58,385 nt of DNA. It comes from JBFLYO01 sp040756745 (GTDB lineage Bacteria; Bacteroidota; Ignavibacteria; UBA10030; UBA6906). Positions 18,901-26,055 of this stretch are shown piece after piece (within the stretch, counting starts at the first letter, position 1; each line of letters starts with the position of its first letter). A program made the translations under genes and the position numbers. The stretch spans positions 1 to 58,385 of the forward strand of contig JBFLYO010000025.1 of NCBI GenBank assembly GCA_040756745.1, given 5' to 3'. Under the pieces are notes generated by a model. That model made no database searches. It saw nothing but the letters and a program-made list of their open reading frames with translations, and had not been told where the DNA came from.

Positions 18901-21413
18901 ACAGCTATCGGTATCTTGACGTGGTCAACAACGGTGCGACGATGACCGTCCCGGTGGAGGAAGGCTTCCTCCCGAACGTCTACATCAGTGCGGTGCTCTT
19001 CCGGCGCATCAAGGACAACGACATCCCGTTGATGGCGGGGCACGGCTTTGCGCCGCTCATGGTGGAGCGGAAGTCGGACCGCCTCGACGTTTCCATCGAA
19101 TCCCCCCAGAAGATCCGCCCCCGACGATCGCAGAGCGTGAACATCAGAACCGGCGGTGAGAAAAACGTGTACGTTACGCTCGCGGCCGTGGACGAAGGGA
19201 TCTGCCAGCTCAAAAACTACAAAACGCCCAACCCGTACGCCTATTTCTATGCGAGGAAGATGCTGGAGACAGAGACGTTTGATTTCTTCAAGCATCTCAT
19301 TCCTGAACCGCGCAGCGGCGCTCCAAAGTCAGCGGTGGGGGGAGGAGAAGCGGAGCTGGCACAGCGGACGAATCCGCTCGGGGTTCAACGCTTCAAGCCG
19401 CTTGCGATCTGGTCGGGTATCCTGAAGACCAACGGGAGCGGCGAGACGTCGGTCACGCTCACGATCCCAGAATTCAACGGCGAACTTCGACTGATGGCGC
19501 TGGCGTTCAAGGGGGACAGGTTTGGTTCCGCCCAGCACGCCATGAAGGTCGCCGACCCGGTCGTGATCACGCAGGCGCTTCCGCGGTTCCTGGCCCCTGG
19601 CGATTCTGTCGTCATGCCGGTGACCGCGTTCAACACGACCGACAAGGAGGCGTCTCTGGAGTTCGAACTCAGCACAGAGGGGCCGCTGCAAGCAGGGCTG
19701 AAGAGCGCGTCACTCGATGTCGGCCCAAACCAGGAGCGTTACACGGACATGGCACTCCAGGCCCGCCAGCAGATCGGCAAGGGGGTAGTCAAGGTGGGAG
19801 CGCGCGCGCTGGGGGAGCGACTGGAATCGACGACGGAACTTCCTGTGCGTCCCACGGCCCCGTTTGGGGCCGATGTGGTCTCCGGTTTCATTGATGGGGG
19901 AAACACGGTCTCGCACGATGTGCCCGAGGCATATCTTCTCCATGGGAGGAAGGCCTACGTAACGCTCAGTCCGTACCCCGTGGCAAATTTTGCCAAAGAG
20001 TTGAAACATCTCCTGGGGTATCCTCACGGATGCCTCGAGCAGACGGTGTCGAAGGCGTTCCCGCAGATCTACCTGCGTGATATCGCGGCGATCCTCGCTC
20101 CGGCCGCGTTGAACACCGGCAGTCCTCTCTACTACGTCAACGAAGCGATCGCAAAGATCACCAGCATGCAGCTCTACGACGGGGCATTTGCGTTCTGGCC
20201 CGGCGCAGCCGCGTCGAACCGGTGGTCCACGGTCTACGCGACCCATTTCCTGGTCGAGGCCCGGCGTGCCGGCTTTGCCGTGCCGGAAGCGACACTGAAG
20301 TCGGCACTGAACGCTGTGGCCGTGATTGCGAGGAGCAAGGCGACGGAGGACTACTGGTTCGTCCAGGGGAACAGGACGGCGGTCCGGCGGATTGCCGACA
20401 AGAGCTCGGTGTACGGGCTGTATGTCCTTGCGCTTGCCGGCTCTCCCGAGAAATCGGTCATGGATTTCTACAGGAGCGAGATGGGGTTGCTGACAAGCGA
20501 CACGCGCTACCTTCTCGCCGGCGCATTTGCGCAGACCGGCGAGCGGAGCACATTCCACCAGGTTCTTCCACCGGAGTTTCCGACCGAGGATCCGGTGCGG
20601 ACGTCGGGCGGCTCGTTTGACTCACCCGTCCGCGCGAATGCTCTGATGCTCAACATCCTCCTTGACACCGATTTGAACAATCCGCACATCCCGCGCTTGA
20701 TGGAATACCTGTCCTCGACGTACAGGAGCAATAGGTGGTACAGCACGCAGGACGACGCCTTCACGCTGCTTGCCTTCGGCAAAGCTGCCCGCATGGCGTC
20801 GGCGGTGTCCGTGACGGGGGTGGTCAGGGTGGGAGGGAAAGAGTATGCGTATAAGGGGGGCAATCAGAGACTGGAGGTCGACCCGTTCGGAAAAACGGTC
20901 AGCATCGCGGTCGGAGGATCGGGTCGCGTGTACTATTCGCTGGTCACGGAAGGGATCCGCACCGATGGAGGTGTGACGCTGGGCGACAGGAACCTGCAGG
21001 TGCGGAGGGAGTTCTTCGACCGCTCCGGCACGGCGGTCAATCCGGCGGCGGTGCGGCAGAACGACCTGATCGTGGTGCGGATTACCCTGAGCGCGAACGT
21101 GGACCAGCTGGAGAACATTGCGATCACCGATCTGCTCCCCGGCGGATTTGAGCTGGAGAACCCGAGGATCACCGACGCGACAAACTATGCGTTCATCAAG
21201 AACCCCTCGTTCCCCGAGTACATGGATATCCGGGACGACAGGATCAACCTGTACACCTCCGTCCGCGGCGGCAAGCGGACGATGCAGTTCTACTACGCGG
21301 TGCGCGCGGTGACGCGGGGGAACTTTGCGTATCCCCCTATCGTTGCCGAGGCGATGTACAATGCCGACTACTCATCTGCCAGTGGTGGGGGACGTCTGAG
21401 GGTGGCGCGGTAA
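15921..21413 (+). CDS. Bacterial alpha-2-macroglobulin lipoprotein with thioester
   Basis: 1,830 residues from ATG 15921 (GAGG upstream). A type-I bacterial alpha-2-macroglobulin: repeated MG beta domains, a bait-region candidate near residues 1,120-1,160, and the thioester C1371-LEQ in YPHGCLEQT, followed by the alpha/alpha toroid and a C-terminal receptor-like domain. Such proteins are thought to trap attacking proteases in the periplasm, and their pairing with PBP1C is established. The lipobox is LPSC with C39. The whole hydrophobic core of the signal peptide (residues 10-36, alternating L with N, D or I) is encoded by a degenerate hexanucleotide array of the same type found between genes elsewhere in this window. 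Whether this signal works is an inference. Confidence 0.93.
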   Translation: MNPRRLPSFLNLDLILNLILNLILILNLNLILILTLPSCSTHDTQALRVTSDLPSGVLAREAVITVAFSRGVVPSDSLNLWTNTPFIEFTPSLPGKFVWQDTTRLLFSADGPLPGDARFTGKLNTRLLTQMSGAASFSGSDEFSFGTERFTMKGAEFFYDRIGEKRQVGIRANLEFNYQVDPQDVASYIRVMIDDAPQQVARIVTAEKSRIIAIEIGAVTQAEKAQAIAVRFEEGLISPETSTRLWMERPFVYTLPPLAEMSIYGHEFGLDGTSSWVKVKTSQEVDAAAVKAAVTIDPVRPFTVTTDGQGFTLRGNFEPGTAFRLLIKKGMESVLGGKTRSDYEADIVVGNIAPTFRFASSSGLYMLMGGKRMVEVMTVNMPMLLVRVSQVFQNNLVFFLDNGRFYDYSYYDEEEGEGGGPVHAKYRYYLGNFGRQLSVDTLRIAGGQNQEVRSTIDLNPFMHTGYKGFYLVEIADPTQQWRSTSKLISISDIGLIAKQSADEVMVFATSLVTNSPMSGVRISLVSTTNQIIVTATTGGDGEARFSGYRETAKGFTLKLITAEAEEDFNFINLADYRVETSRFDVGGKRQPQGVYDAFLYGDRNIYRPGEKIVIAGIVRNLTERIPAGMPVKVKVISPRGNVVAEMQLSLNDEGSFDTGYQTEASASTGEYRIELYTGTGAFLTSYKVSVEDFVPDRLRVTMTASQDTARPGDNIRYDILALNFFGPPAAGRNWEFEGSFDVIPFRSERFPEFRFSDDAAKPYSANPEVFTGRTDEQGKATVQFGMPKNLTSSGLLRGKGRVAVFDESGRPVYQIAQTIVHPKEYFVGVLNRGAYYVSPNTPQKMQVVAVTPRDAPIAGFSARVEIIRSEWHSVLRQHQQTGTLRFVSERREIVERTDKITLGEKPYEYTYLATRSGDYTVRVSKEGDSGYNQFSFYSYSWGTSDLTSFEVDPEARVEVVFDKPLYAPGDKARVLFQTPFSGTMLVTVERNKVYSYRYLDVVNNGATMTVPVEEGFLPNVYISAVLFRRIKDNDIPLMAGHGFAPLMVERKSDRLDVSIESPQKIRPRRSQSVNIRTGGEKNVYVTLAAVDEGICQLKNYKTPNPYAYFYARKMLETETFDFFKHLIPEPRSGAPKSAVGGGEAELAQRTNPLGVQRFKPLAIWSGILKTNGSGETSVTLTIPEFNGELRLMALAFKGDRFGSAQHAMKVADPVVITQALPRFLAPGDSVVMPVTAFNTTDKEASLEFELSTEGPLQAGLKSASLDVGPNQERYTDMALQARQQIGKGVVKVGARALGERLESTTELPVRPTAPFGADVVSGFIDGGNTVSHDVPEAYLLHGRKAYVTLSPYPVANFAKELKHLLGYPHGCLEQTVSKAFPQIYLRDIAAILAPAALNTGSPLYYVNEAIAKITSMQLYDGAFAFWPGAAASNRWSTVYATHFLVEARRAGFAVPEATLKSALNAVAVIARSKATEDYWFVQGNRTAVRRIADKSSVYGLYVLALAGSPEKSVMDFYRSEMGLLTSDTRYLLAGAFAQTGERSTFHQVLPPEFPTEDPVRTSGGSFDSPVRANALMLNILLDTDLNNPHIPRLMEYLSSTYRSNRWYSTQDDAFTLLAFGKAARMASAVSVTGVVRVGGKEYAYKGGNQRLEVDPFGKTVSIAVGGSGRVYYSLVTEGIRTDGGVTLGDRNLQVRREFFDRSGTAVNPAAVRQNDLIVVRITLSANVDQLENIAITDLLPGGFELENPRITDATNYAFIKNPSFPEYMDIRDDRINLYTSVRGGKRTMQFYYAVRAVTRGNFAYPPIVAEAMYNADYSSASGGGRLRVAR
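15951..16031 (+). repeat. Degenerate RWYCTY hexamer array inside a signal-peptide coding region
   Basis: About 13 hexamers such as AATCTC, GATCTC, ATTCTC, ATCCTT and AACCTT follow one another in frame. Each encodes N, D or I followed by L. This matches the arrays at 24277-24331, 25877-26055 and 27563-27607, which are non-coding. Confidence 0.8.
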
Positions 21414-21426
21414 CGAGAGGCGTGGA

Positions 21427-21699
21427 ATGTTGATCTCGATCAGACAGCGTCTGTTTCTCTGGGCCCCCTCGCTCATGTTCGTTGCTCTGGTGCTCGGAAG
21501 GTTTGACAAGGCGGGGGGAAGCCTGGTCTACCGCGTAATGGAGAATGGCTTTGTCTGCAGCGTGTTCCTGCTGATGGCGGCGGGATTCATCTCCAGCGCC
21601 GATCCGAAATCCTTCCGTGCGGGGGTGGTGATGTGGATCCTTGCGGTGATTGCACTCTTTGCCTTGAGGCAAACAGTGGTGTTCTCAGTGTACTTGTGA
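21427..21699 (+). CDS. Small integral membrane protein of unknown function
   Basis: 90 residues with three probable membrane segments (about residues 10-24, 38-54 and 65-88). It begins 13 bp after the alpha-2-macroglobulin stop, on the same strand, so it is probably the last gene of the operon with the peptidase, PBP1C and macroglobulin. I recognise no family. Confidence 0.6.
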   Translation: MLISIRQRLFLWAPSLMFVALVLGRFDKAGGSLVYRVMENGFVCSVFLLMAAGFISSADPKSFRAGVVMWILAVIALFALRQTVVFSVYL

Positions 21700-21722
21700 G
21701 AGCTTGGTTGCAGTGGGAATTA

Positions 21723-21860
21723 AGAGAGTAGAGAAGACGGGTCTCGTCCTAACAGCCGCTGCCAGCTATGTTTTGGGCTCAGCCCCTTCCTCTCTTCTCT
21801 CTACTCTCATCTCTCTTCTCTTTCTTTCGCTCTTCACTCTCTCTCCTCAAACTCTCCCGT
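21723..21860. repeat. CT-rich low-complexity inverted arms between convergent genes
   Basis: The left arm AGAGTAGAGAAGA (from about 21725) is complementary to TCTTCTCTCTACTCT (from about 21794) apart from a two-base insertion, with ~55 bp between. The right arm continues as CT-rich sequence to about 21860 and runs into the 3' end of the asparaginase gene. A small GGGC-TCA-GCCC hairpin at 21775-21785 may terminate the plus-strand operon. Confidence 0.5.
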
Positions 21861-22322
21861 CTTCCTGTTCTTCCTCACGTTATTCCAGAGAAAGCACTTC
21901 CCGTTCATGGCGATGTAGACGCCGTGGGGGAGGGACTGGACGAAGGCGAGGGCGCTGCCGAGGTTGAACAGTCCGTCGGAGCTGCCGAACTTGTAGGGGA
22001 CCATTGCGCCGGTCAGGACGATCGTTTTGTTGCTGATCCGCTCCCCCAGGAGGTGCGCCGTGATCTCCATGGTGTCTGTGCCGTGCGTGATGATGATCCG
22101 GTCTTCCGCGGCGCGCTGGCAGTGGCCGACGATGATCTCGCGGTCGGCGTCGGTCATTTCCAGGCTGTCGATCATCATCAGCGTGCGCGTGGCCACACGC
22201 ACCTTGCACCTGCCGAGGGCAAGCATTTCGGGGAGGTGGGTATCTTTGAAGTAGAGCTTTCCGTCGAGCTCGTTGTACTCCTTGTCGAAGGTGCCGCCGG
22301 TGACGAAGATGCGGATGGTCAT
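21834..22322 (-). CDS. Short asparaginase-family protein (N-terminal domain only)
   Basis: 162 residues. It has the first catalytic threonine motif TGGTFDKEY (T11 region) and the second, THGTDTME (T82, D83), plus VLTGAMVPY, all within the N-terminal lobe of asparaginase I/II. The C-terminal lobe is absent. Short stand-alone versions of about 160-170 residues, ending near an IAMNG...VRKNR motif as here, are a known family in proteobacteria, so this is probably complete rather than broken. Whether it hydrolyses asparagine is unknown. The last codons (GEFEERE) are read from CT-rich repeat. The start lies only about 12 nt beyond the terminator of the cold-shock gene. Confidence 0.8.
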   Translation of the reverse strand: MTIRIFVTGGTFDKEYNELDGKLYFKDTHLPEMLALGRCKVRVATRTLMMIDSLEMTDADREIIVGHCQRAAEDRIIITHGTDTMEITAHLLGERISNKTIVLTGAMVPYKFGSSDGLFNLGSALAFVQSLPHGVYIAMNGKCFLWNNVRKNRKTGEFEERE

Positions 22323-22333
22323 GGTGCAATGTA

Positions 22334-22372
22334 CAAAAAAAACGCATCCCCCGCGGTACGCGGAGGATGCGT
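22334..22372 (-). terminator. Rho-independent terminator of the cold-shock gene
   Basis: On the minus strand an 8-bp stem ACGCATCC/GGATGCGT continues after one mismatch into CCGC/GCGG with a 5-nt loop, followed by eight T residues. It lies 25 bp past the csp stop and just before the asparaginase start at 22322. Confidence 0.88.
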
Positions 22373-22396
22373 CAGTGGTAACAAGATGGTCCGGGG

Positions 22397-22597
22397 TTAT
22401 ACCTTTGTGACGTTGGCTGCCTGGAGGCCCTTCGGTCCGCGTTCGACCTCGAACTCGACGGTGTCTCCTTCGTTCAGCGTCCGGTATCCTTCGCCGTTGA
22501 TGGCCTTGAAGTGCACGAAAACGTCCTCGCCGCCCGGGCGGGAAATGAAGCCGTACCCTTTAGCACTGTTGAACCACTTGACTGTACCGCGCTCCAT
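22397..22597 (-). CDS. Cold-shock domain protein (CspA family)
   Basis: 66 residues, a single cold-shock domain that binds single-stranded RNA and DNA. RNP1 (K13-GYGFI) and RNP2 (V26-FVHF) are intact, and the length is standard. Start ATG has AGAAAGGAAG about 7 nt upstream. A GC-rich leader with CCGGCCGG and a weak hairpin followed by seven T residues (22671-22693) precedes it, which suggests RNA-level control as in other csp genes. Confidence 0.96.
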   Translation of the reverse strand: MERGTVKWFNSAKGYGFISRPGGEDVFVHFKAINGEGYRTLNEGDTVEFEVERGPKGLQAANVTKV

Positions 22598-23032
22598 GGA
22601 ACGCTTCCTTTCTGTGATTGTGATGAGATGTGTACGCCGTCCGGCCGGCCGGGCGTGGCTTGTGATTCACAAAAAAAGCCGCATCCAATGGCTCTCTGTC
22701 CACCATTGTCTGCGACTCCGACTGCTGGCGACACTCACCTTAACAGGCTAAAGCGGTACATCAGCACGATCAAACAAGCGCAAGAACGGTGTACTGTTGA
22801 ATGCGACACAAACCTACAAACCCATAATCAAAATAGCAAGTATTTTGTCATTCTGAGAGGGTCAGCGTGGCCCCCTGGTGGTCGCCACGTTACCCATCTG
22901 ACGTCTATCACACCCGATGACCGGTCATATGTGACTTCTGACACATCATCGAGAACTTGTAAATTGTACATTACCCCCAGAGGATGATGAAATCTTGAAC
23001 GGTTCATGTCCGAATTTGGGGGGAAACGGCAT
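22598..23032. other. Divergent intergenic region, 435 bp
   Basis: It separates csp (minus) from the secreted protein at 23033 (plus). It holds the csp leader (22598-22700), a CGTGGC/GCCACG dyad near 22866-22889, the operator-like palindrome at 22908-22934 and a weak promoter candidate CTGACA-N16-TAAATT (22938-22965). I see no gene in it. Confidence 0.6.
22908..22934. promoter_or_regulatory. Palindromic operator-like site
   Basis: A perfect 12-bp palindrome ATGACCGGTCAT (22917-22928) is nested between TCACA and TGTGA arms. It lies about 100 bp upstream of the start at 23033 and directly before a weak promoter, a typical place for a regulator. The regulator is unknown. Confidence 0.45.
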
Positions 23033-24268
23033 ATGCTTCGGATACGATGTTCAAACTTGACGGCCTGCATCTGCCTGTATGTATTGGGATCGGGTTCAGT
23101 CTATTCCGGGACGAAGACGTTTGTCGGTCTTGGCTCTCCGAGCACGGACTGGTCGGTTTCAGCAAACTGGAGCCCTTCAGGGATCCCCACACCGTCCGAC
23201 ACGGCAATTATCCCCGATATGGGGACCACACCGGCAACATATGTCATTCCCACGCAGGATGCCACTGCCAGAAAGATCATCATCCAGAATGGCGGAAACC
23301 TCCGGTTCGACGTTGGGGGGAGGACGCTGACTGTGCGAGCGGATTTCATCATTCAGAGCGGGGGCCAGTGTTCGTGGTGGTCCAACGGAAGCGCCACTTT
23401 GAGGGTGGGAGGTAACTTCATCAATGACGGGAGCTTCATGGCCCCGACGACTCCCCCCACGAGCGGCAACGGGTTCCGTGTTGTCTTCTATAACAACGCA
23501 TCCCATACGATCTCGGGGAGCAGCCCAGTTCAGTTCTATTCGCTCACGATCAACAACAACAACTCGCTTACAATCGACGGAACGGACGTCGGCGTCGCCG
23601 GAACGCTCTCACCGTCGGGCTATTCACCGACCCTCATCAACGGAGGGTCGTTCAACGGTTCTGGCGCACCGCTCCCCATTACGTTGGCCTCGTTCTCCGC
23701 AGCGGCAGCCGGCGACGGCCGGAGCGTCATCGTGAGCTGGACGACGCTGAGCGAAACGAACAACTACGGCTTTACGATTGAACGGCGGGCAGAATCGGCA
23801 AGCGTCTATCAGACTGTGGCCTTTGTACCGACGCAGGGGAACGGGATTGTTCCGCATGACTATGTGTACACGGAGGCCGATGTTCCGGTCGGGCGCTGGT
23901 ACTACCGGCTGGTGCAGACGGATCTCTCCGGCGAGGCCACTGCATATGATGATGTGCTTGTTGCCGTCGGCGGCGCAACAGGCGTGGACGATGCAGTCGT
24001 TGCCACTGCATTCCGGCTGGAGCAGAATTATCCGAACCCGTTCAATCCGAGCACCACGATCAGCTACCGTCTCGGCTCCGCTGGTCCGGTGTCGCTGACC
24101 GTGTATGATGCCCTGGGGCGTGAGGTGACGCTGCTGGCAGGGGGCCATCAGGAGGCGGGGAGTCATACCGTGACATGGAACGCCGCAGGTCTGGCAAGCG
24201 GCGTCTACATCGCGCGCCTCGAAAGCAGCGAGGGGAGCATGATGGTCAGGATGCTGCTGGTGAAGTAG
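23033..24268 (+). CDS. Secreted protein with FlgD-like T9SS sorting domain
   Basis: 411 residues from ATG 23033 (GGGGGGAAA upstream); an ATG 27 nt earlier lacks a ribosome site. A signal peptide (CSNLTACICLYVLGSGSVYSG) is followed by a beta-rich, Asn/Ser/Thr-rich body (~residues 30-200) like autotransporter-type or G8-like beta-helix proteins, a ~90-residue beta domain (SWTTLSETNNYGFTIERR, typical of T9SS cargo), then the sorting module LEQNYPNPFNPSTTI to the C terminus MLLVK. Probably exported to the cell surface by the type IX system. The specific function is unknown. Confidence 0.85.
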   Translation: MLRIRCSNLTACICLYVLGSGSVYSGTKTFVGLGSPSTDWSVSANWSPSGIPTPSDTAIIPDMGTTPATYVIPTQDATARKIIIQNGGNLRFDVGGRTLTVRADFIIQSGGQCSWWSNGSATLRVGGNFINDGSFMAPTTPPTSGNGFRVVFYNNASHTISGSSPVQFYSLTINNNNSLTIDGTDVGVAGTLSPSGYSPTLINGGSFNGSGAPLPITLASFSAAAAGDGRSVIVSWTTLSETNNYGFTIERRAESASVYQTVAFVPTQGNGIVPHDYVYTEADVPVGRWYYRLVQTDLSGEATAYDDVLVAVGGATGVDDAVVATAFRLEQNYPNPFNPSTTISYRLGSAGPVSLTVYDALGREVTLLAGGHQEAGSHTVTWNAAGLASGVYIARLESSEGSMMVRMLLVK

Positions 24269-24276
24269 AGGAGAGC

Positions 24277-24420
24277 AGATCGAGATTGAGATTAAGATTG
24301 AGGTTGAGATTAAGGTTAAGGTTAAGGGGGAGTGTCATTAGCAACCCCCGTCCTCGATTTTCAATTTTCAATCCTCAATCTTCTTCCCCCTACCCCTTAC
24401 TTCCTTACTTCCCTACTCCC
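24277..24420. repeat. Hexamer array with inverted halves between convergent genes
   Basis: 24277-24331 is a purine-rich array (GAGATT, AAGATT, AAGGTT), the reverse complement of RWYCTY units. A GGGGG/CCCCC stem at about 24326-24350 follows, then a more degraded pyrimidine-rich half to 24420. The right half encodes the C-terminal FKSGSREVRK tail of the MFS transporter. The centre may serve as a bidirectional terminator. Confidence 0.7.
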
Positions 24421-25797
24421 TGATTTAAACCCTAGCCTCATCCACTTCCTTGCCAGCAGCAGGCCTACCGGTGTCATGATCGCAATGAGCCCGTAGATGA
24501 ACCACATCGTCCCCGTGTGCATCTGCTCCGGCGGGACACCGGCCGGACAGTACTGCATGAGGAACCAGCCGCTGTAAAGACTGGTGACGACCTTGGTCAG
24601 GAACCACGGGAACTGGCCGATCCCCATGTAGATTCCCGTCATGCTCTTCGGCGCGATCTCCGCCACCCACTGCAGGAACCGGGCCGACCACATCGCCTCG
24701 CCGACGGTCATCAGAATCAGATACCCGAATAGCGTCGTCAAGCTTGGCCCAAACGAGAGGATGAAGGCCGGCGCCGCCATCACGAACGTGCCGGCGATCA
24801 TCATGGTGTAGGTGTCCTTCCGCGCGGTGAGGGCGGTGACGACGGGCGTCAGGATAAATATGAGGATCGGGTTGAAGTTGACGAAGAACTCAAAGTTATC
24901 GCTGACCACCCCCGTGAACGCCCTGTTACAGTACTGCGGCAATGTCAGCCAGTTGTGTGCGAAGAGGGTCTGCACCGGCACGAGGATGAAGATGAAATAC
25001 ATGAAGCGGGCATCCTTCAAAGGGAAGTTCTTCAAATAGTACGCCAGCTTTTCCTTTACGCTCTGCCGTTCCTCAGGAGTCTCGTGTCGCTCCTGCGCTG
25101 CGACTGCCTCGGCGTCAGCCATTGCTTTGCGGGTGAGAAGTATCGCGATGACCAGCATGCCGACCACGGTCAGTGCAACGTAGAGCCAGAATACACCGGT
25201 GATCCCGTATGCGTGCCGGACAGGGGGGGAGATCAGGCCCGGGAGGAACCCCCCGAGATTCATAAGTGCGTAGAGCATCGCATAGGCCATGGCTGCGGTC
25301 TTCGTAGACGTATATTTTCTCACTGCGGCATAACAGGCGGGCTGATAGATTCCGTATCCGGCGACAATGCCGACGAGACCCCCCATAGCCAGGAGATGCG
25401 ACGACGACCAGAGCCCCTGGGTCCCCGGCGAGGGACTCAGCGTGAGCATGACGCGGCCGATCAGCATCAGGAAGAGGGAGAGGAGGAGGGATCTGCGTGT
25501 GCCGATCACGTCGACGGTGGCGCCGAGGAGAAGCATGCCGAGTGTGATGCCGGCCGTCAGGAATCCGACCATCTGCCCGGCGCTGATATCATCGAGCCCG
25601 ATATACTCGTTGAAAAAGATCGCCAGGAGTCCGACGACGCCGAAGTAGGTGATTCCTTCGAGGAGATATGAGACATTGATCCCCCAGAGCGCCCGCGAAA
25701 CGCGGAAGAGGTCAACGAAGGGCTGAGTGATTTCGCGGATGGTTTGTTGCAGCACGGACGGTGATCCGGCCTCTGAAGTCTCCTGAGCGTCGGTCAT
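24397..25797 (-). CDS. MFS transporter (POT/PTR-like)
   Basis: 466 residues with about twelve membrane helices. Family marks are VDVIGTRRSLLL in the loop between helices 2 and 3, GLVGIVAGYGIYQPACYAAV in the region where peptide transporters have their GTGGIKP motif, and a long cytoplasmic insert (residues ~235-265). Closest in feel to proton-coupled oligopeptide transporters, but the substrate is not certain. ATG 25797 is chosen because the open frame upstream is only hexamer repeat. No Shine-Dalgarno sequence is visible. The last ten residues derive from another array. Confidence 0.83.
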   Translation of the reverse strand: MTDAQETSEAGSPSVLQQTIREITQPFVDLFRVSRALWGINVSYLLEGITYFGVVGLLAIFFNEYIGLDDISAGQMVGFLTAGITLGMLLLGATVDVIGTRRSLLLSLFLMLIGRVMLTLSPSPGTQGLWSSSHLLAMGGLVGIVAGYGIYQPACYAAVRKYTSTKTAAMAYAMLYALMNLGGFLPGLISPPVRHAYGITGVFWLYVALTVVGMLVIAILLTRKAMADAEAVAAQERHETPEERQSVKEKLAYYLKNFPLKDARFMYFIFILVPVQTLFAHNWLTLPQYCNRAFTGVVSDNFEFFVNFNPILIFILTPVVTALTARKDTYTMMIAGTFVMAAPAFILSFGPSLTTLFGYLILMTVGEAMWSARFLQWVAEIAPKSMTGIYMGIGQFPWFLTKVVTSLYSGWFLMQYCPAGVPPEQMHTGTMWFIYGLIAIMTPVGLLLARKWMRLGFKSGSREVRK

Positions 25798-25876
25798 GGG
25801 AACACGAGAGTTCGGATGGAAGAGTTCTGCGCAAGATAGCGAATTGCGGGGATTGCACAAAGAGAAAACGGTTTGT

Positions 25877-26055
25877 AGATTAAGATTGAGATTAAGGTCG
25901 AGATCGAGGTCAAGGTTAAGGACAAGGTTAAGGCTAGGCGACAGCCCCTTGACCTTAACCTGCTTCACCCCTTAACCTCAATCTCGATCTCAATCTCGAT
26001 TTGAATCTCAATCTCTCTCTCAACCTTAGCCTTAACCTTAACCTCACCCTCGCCC
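25877..26055. repeat. Paired inverted hexamer arrays between divergent transporter genes
   Basis: 25877-25937 carries purine-rich units (GATTAAG, GAGATT, AAGGTT) and 25943-26055 carries the pyrimidine-rich complement (GACCTT, AACCTC, AATCTC, GATCTC), so the two arms can pair around a short GC-rich centre (GCGACAGC). On each side the pyrimidine-rich strand is the sense strand of the neighbouring gene. The right arm ends at the very first codon of the symporter. Part of it (CCTTAACCTGCT...CAATCTCGATCT) recurs at 27563-27607. Confidence 0.8.

Noticed and set aside
21834..22322. Truncated asparaginase pseudogene
   Set aside because: The ending VRKNRKTGEFE matches the natural end of known short asparaginase-domain proteins, and both catalytic threonine motifs are intact.
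25798..25968. N-terminal extension of the MFS transporter rich in LNLDLDLNLNL
   Set aside because: It is translated hexamer array plus leader; the ATG at 25797 gives a normal MFS N terminus. Unlike the macroglobulin case there is no lipobox or cleavage site.
25877..26055. CRISPR array or telomere-like repeat
   Set aside because: Units are only 6 bp and degenerate, with no spacers and no cas genes; the arrays are internal to a gene-dense region.
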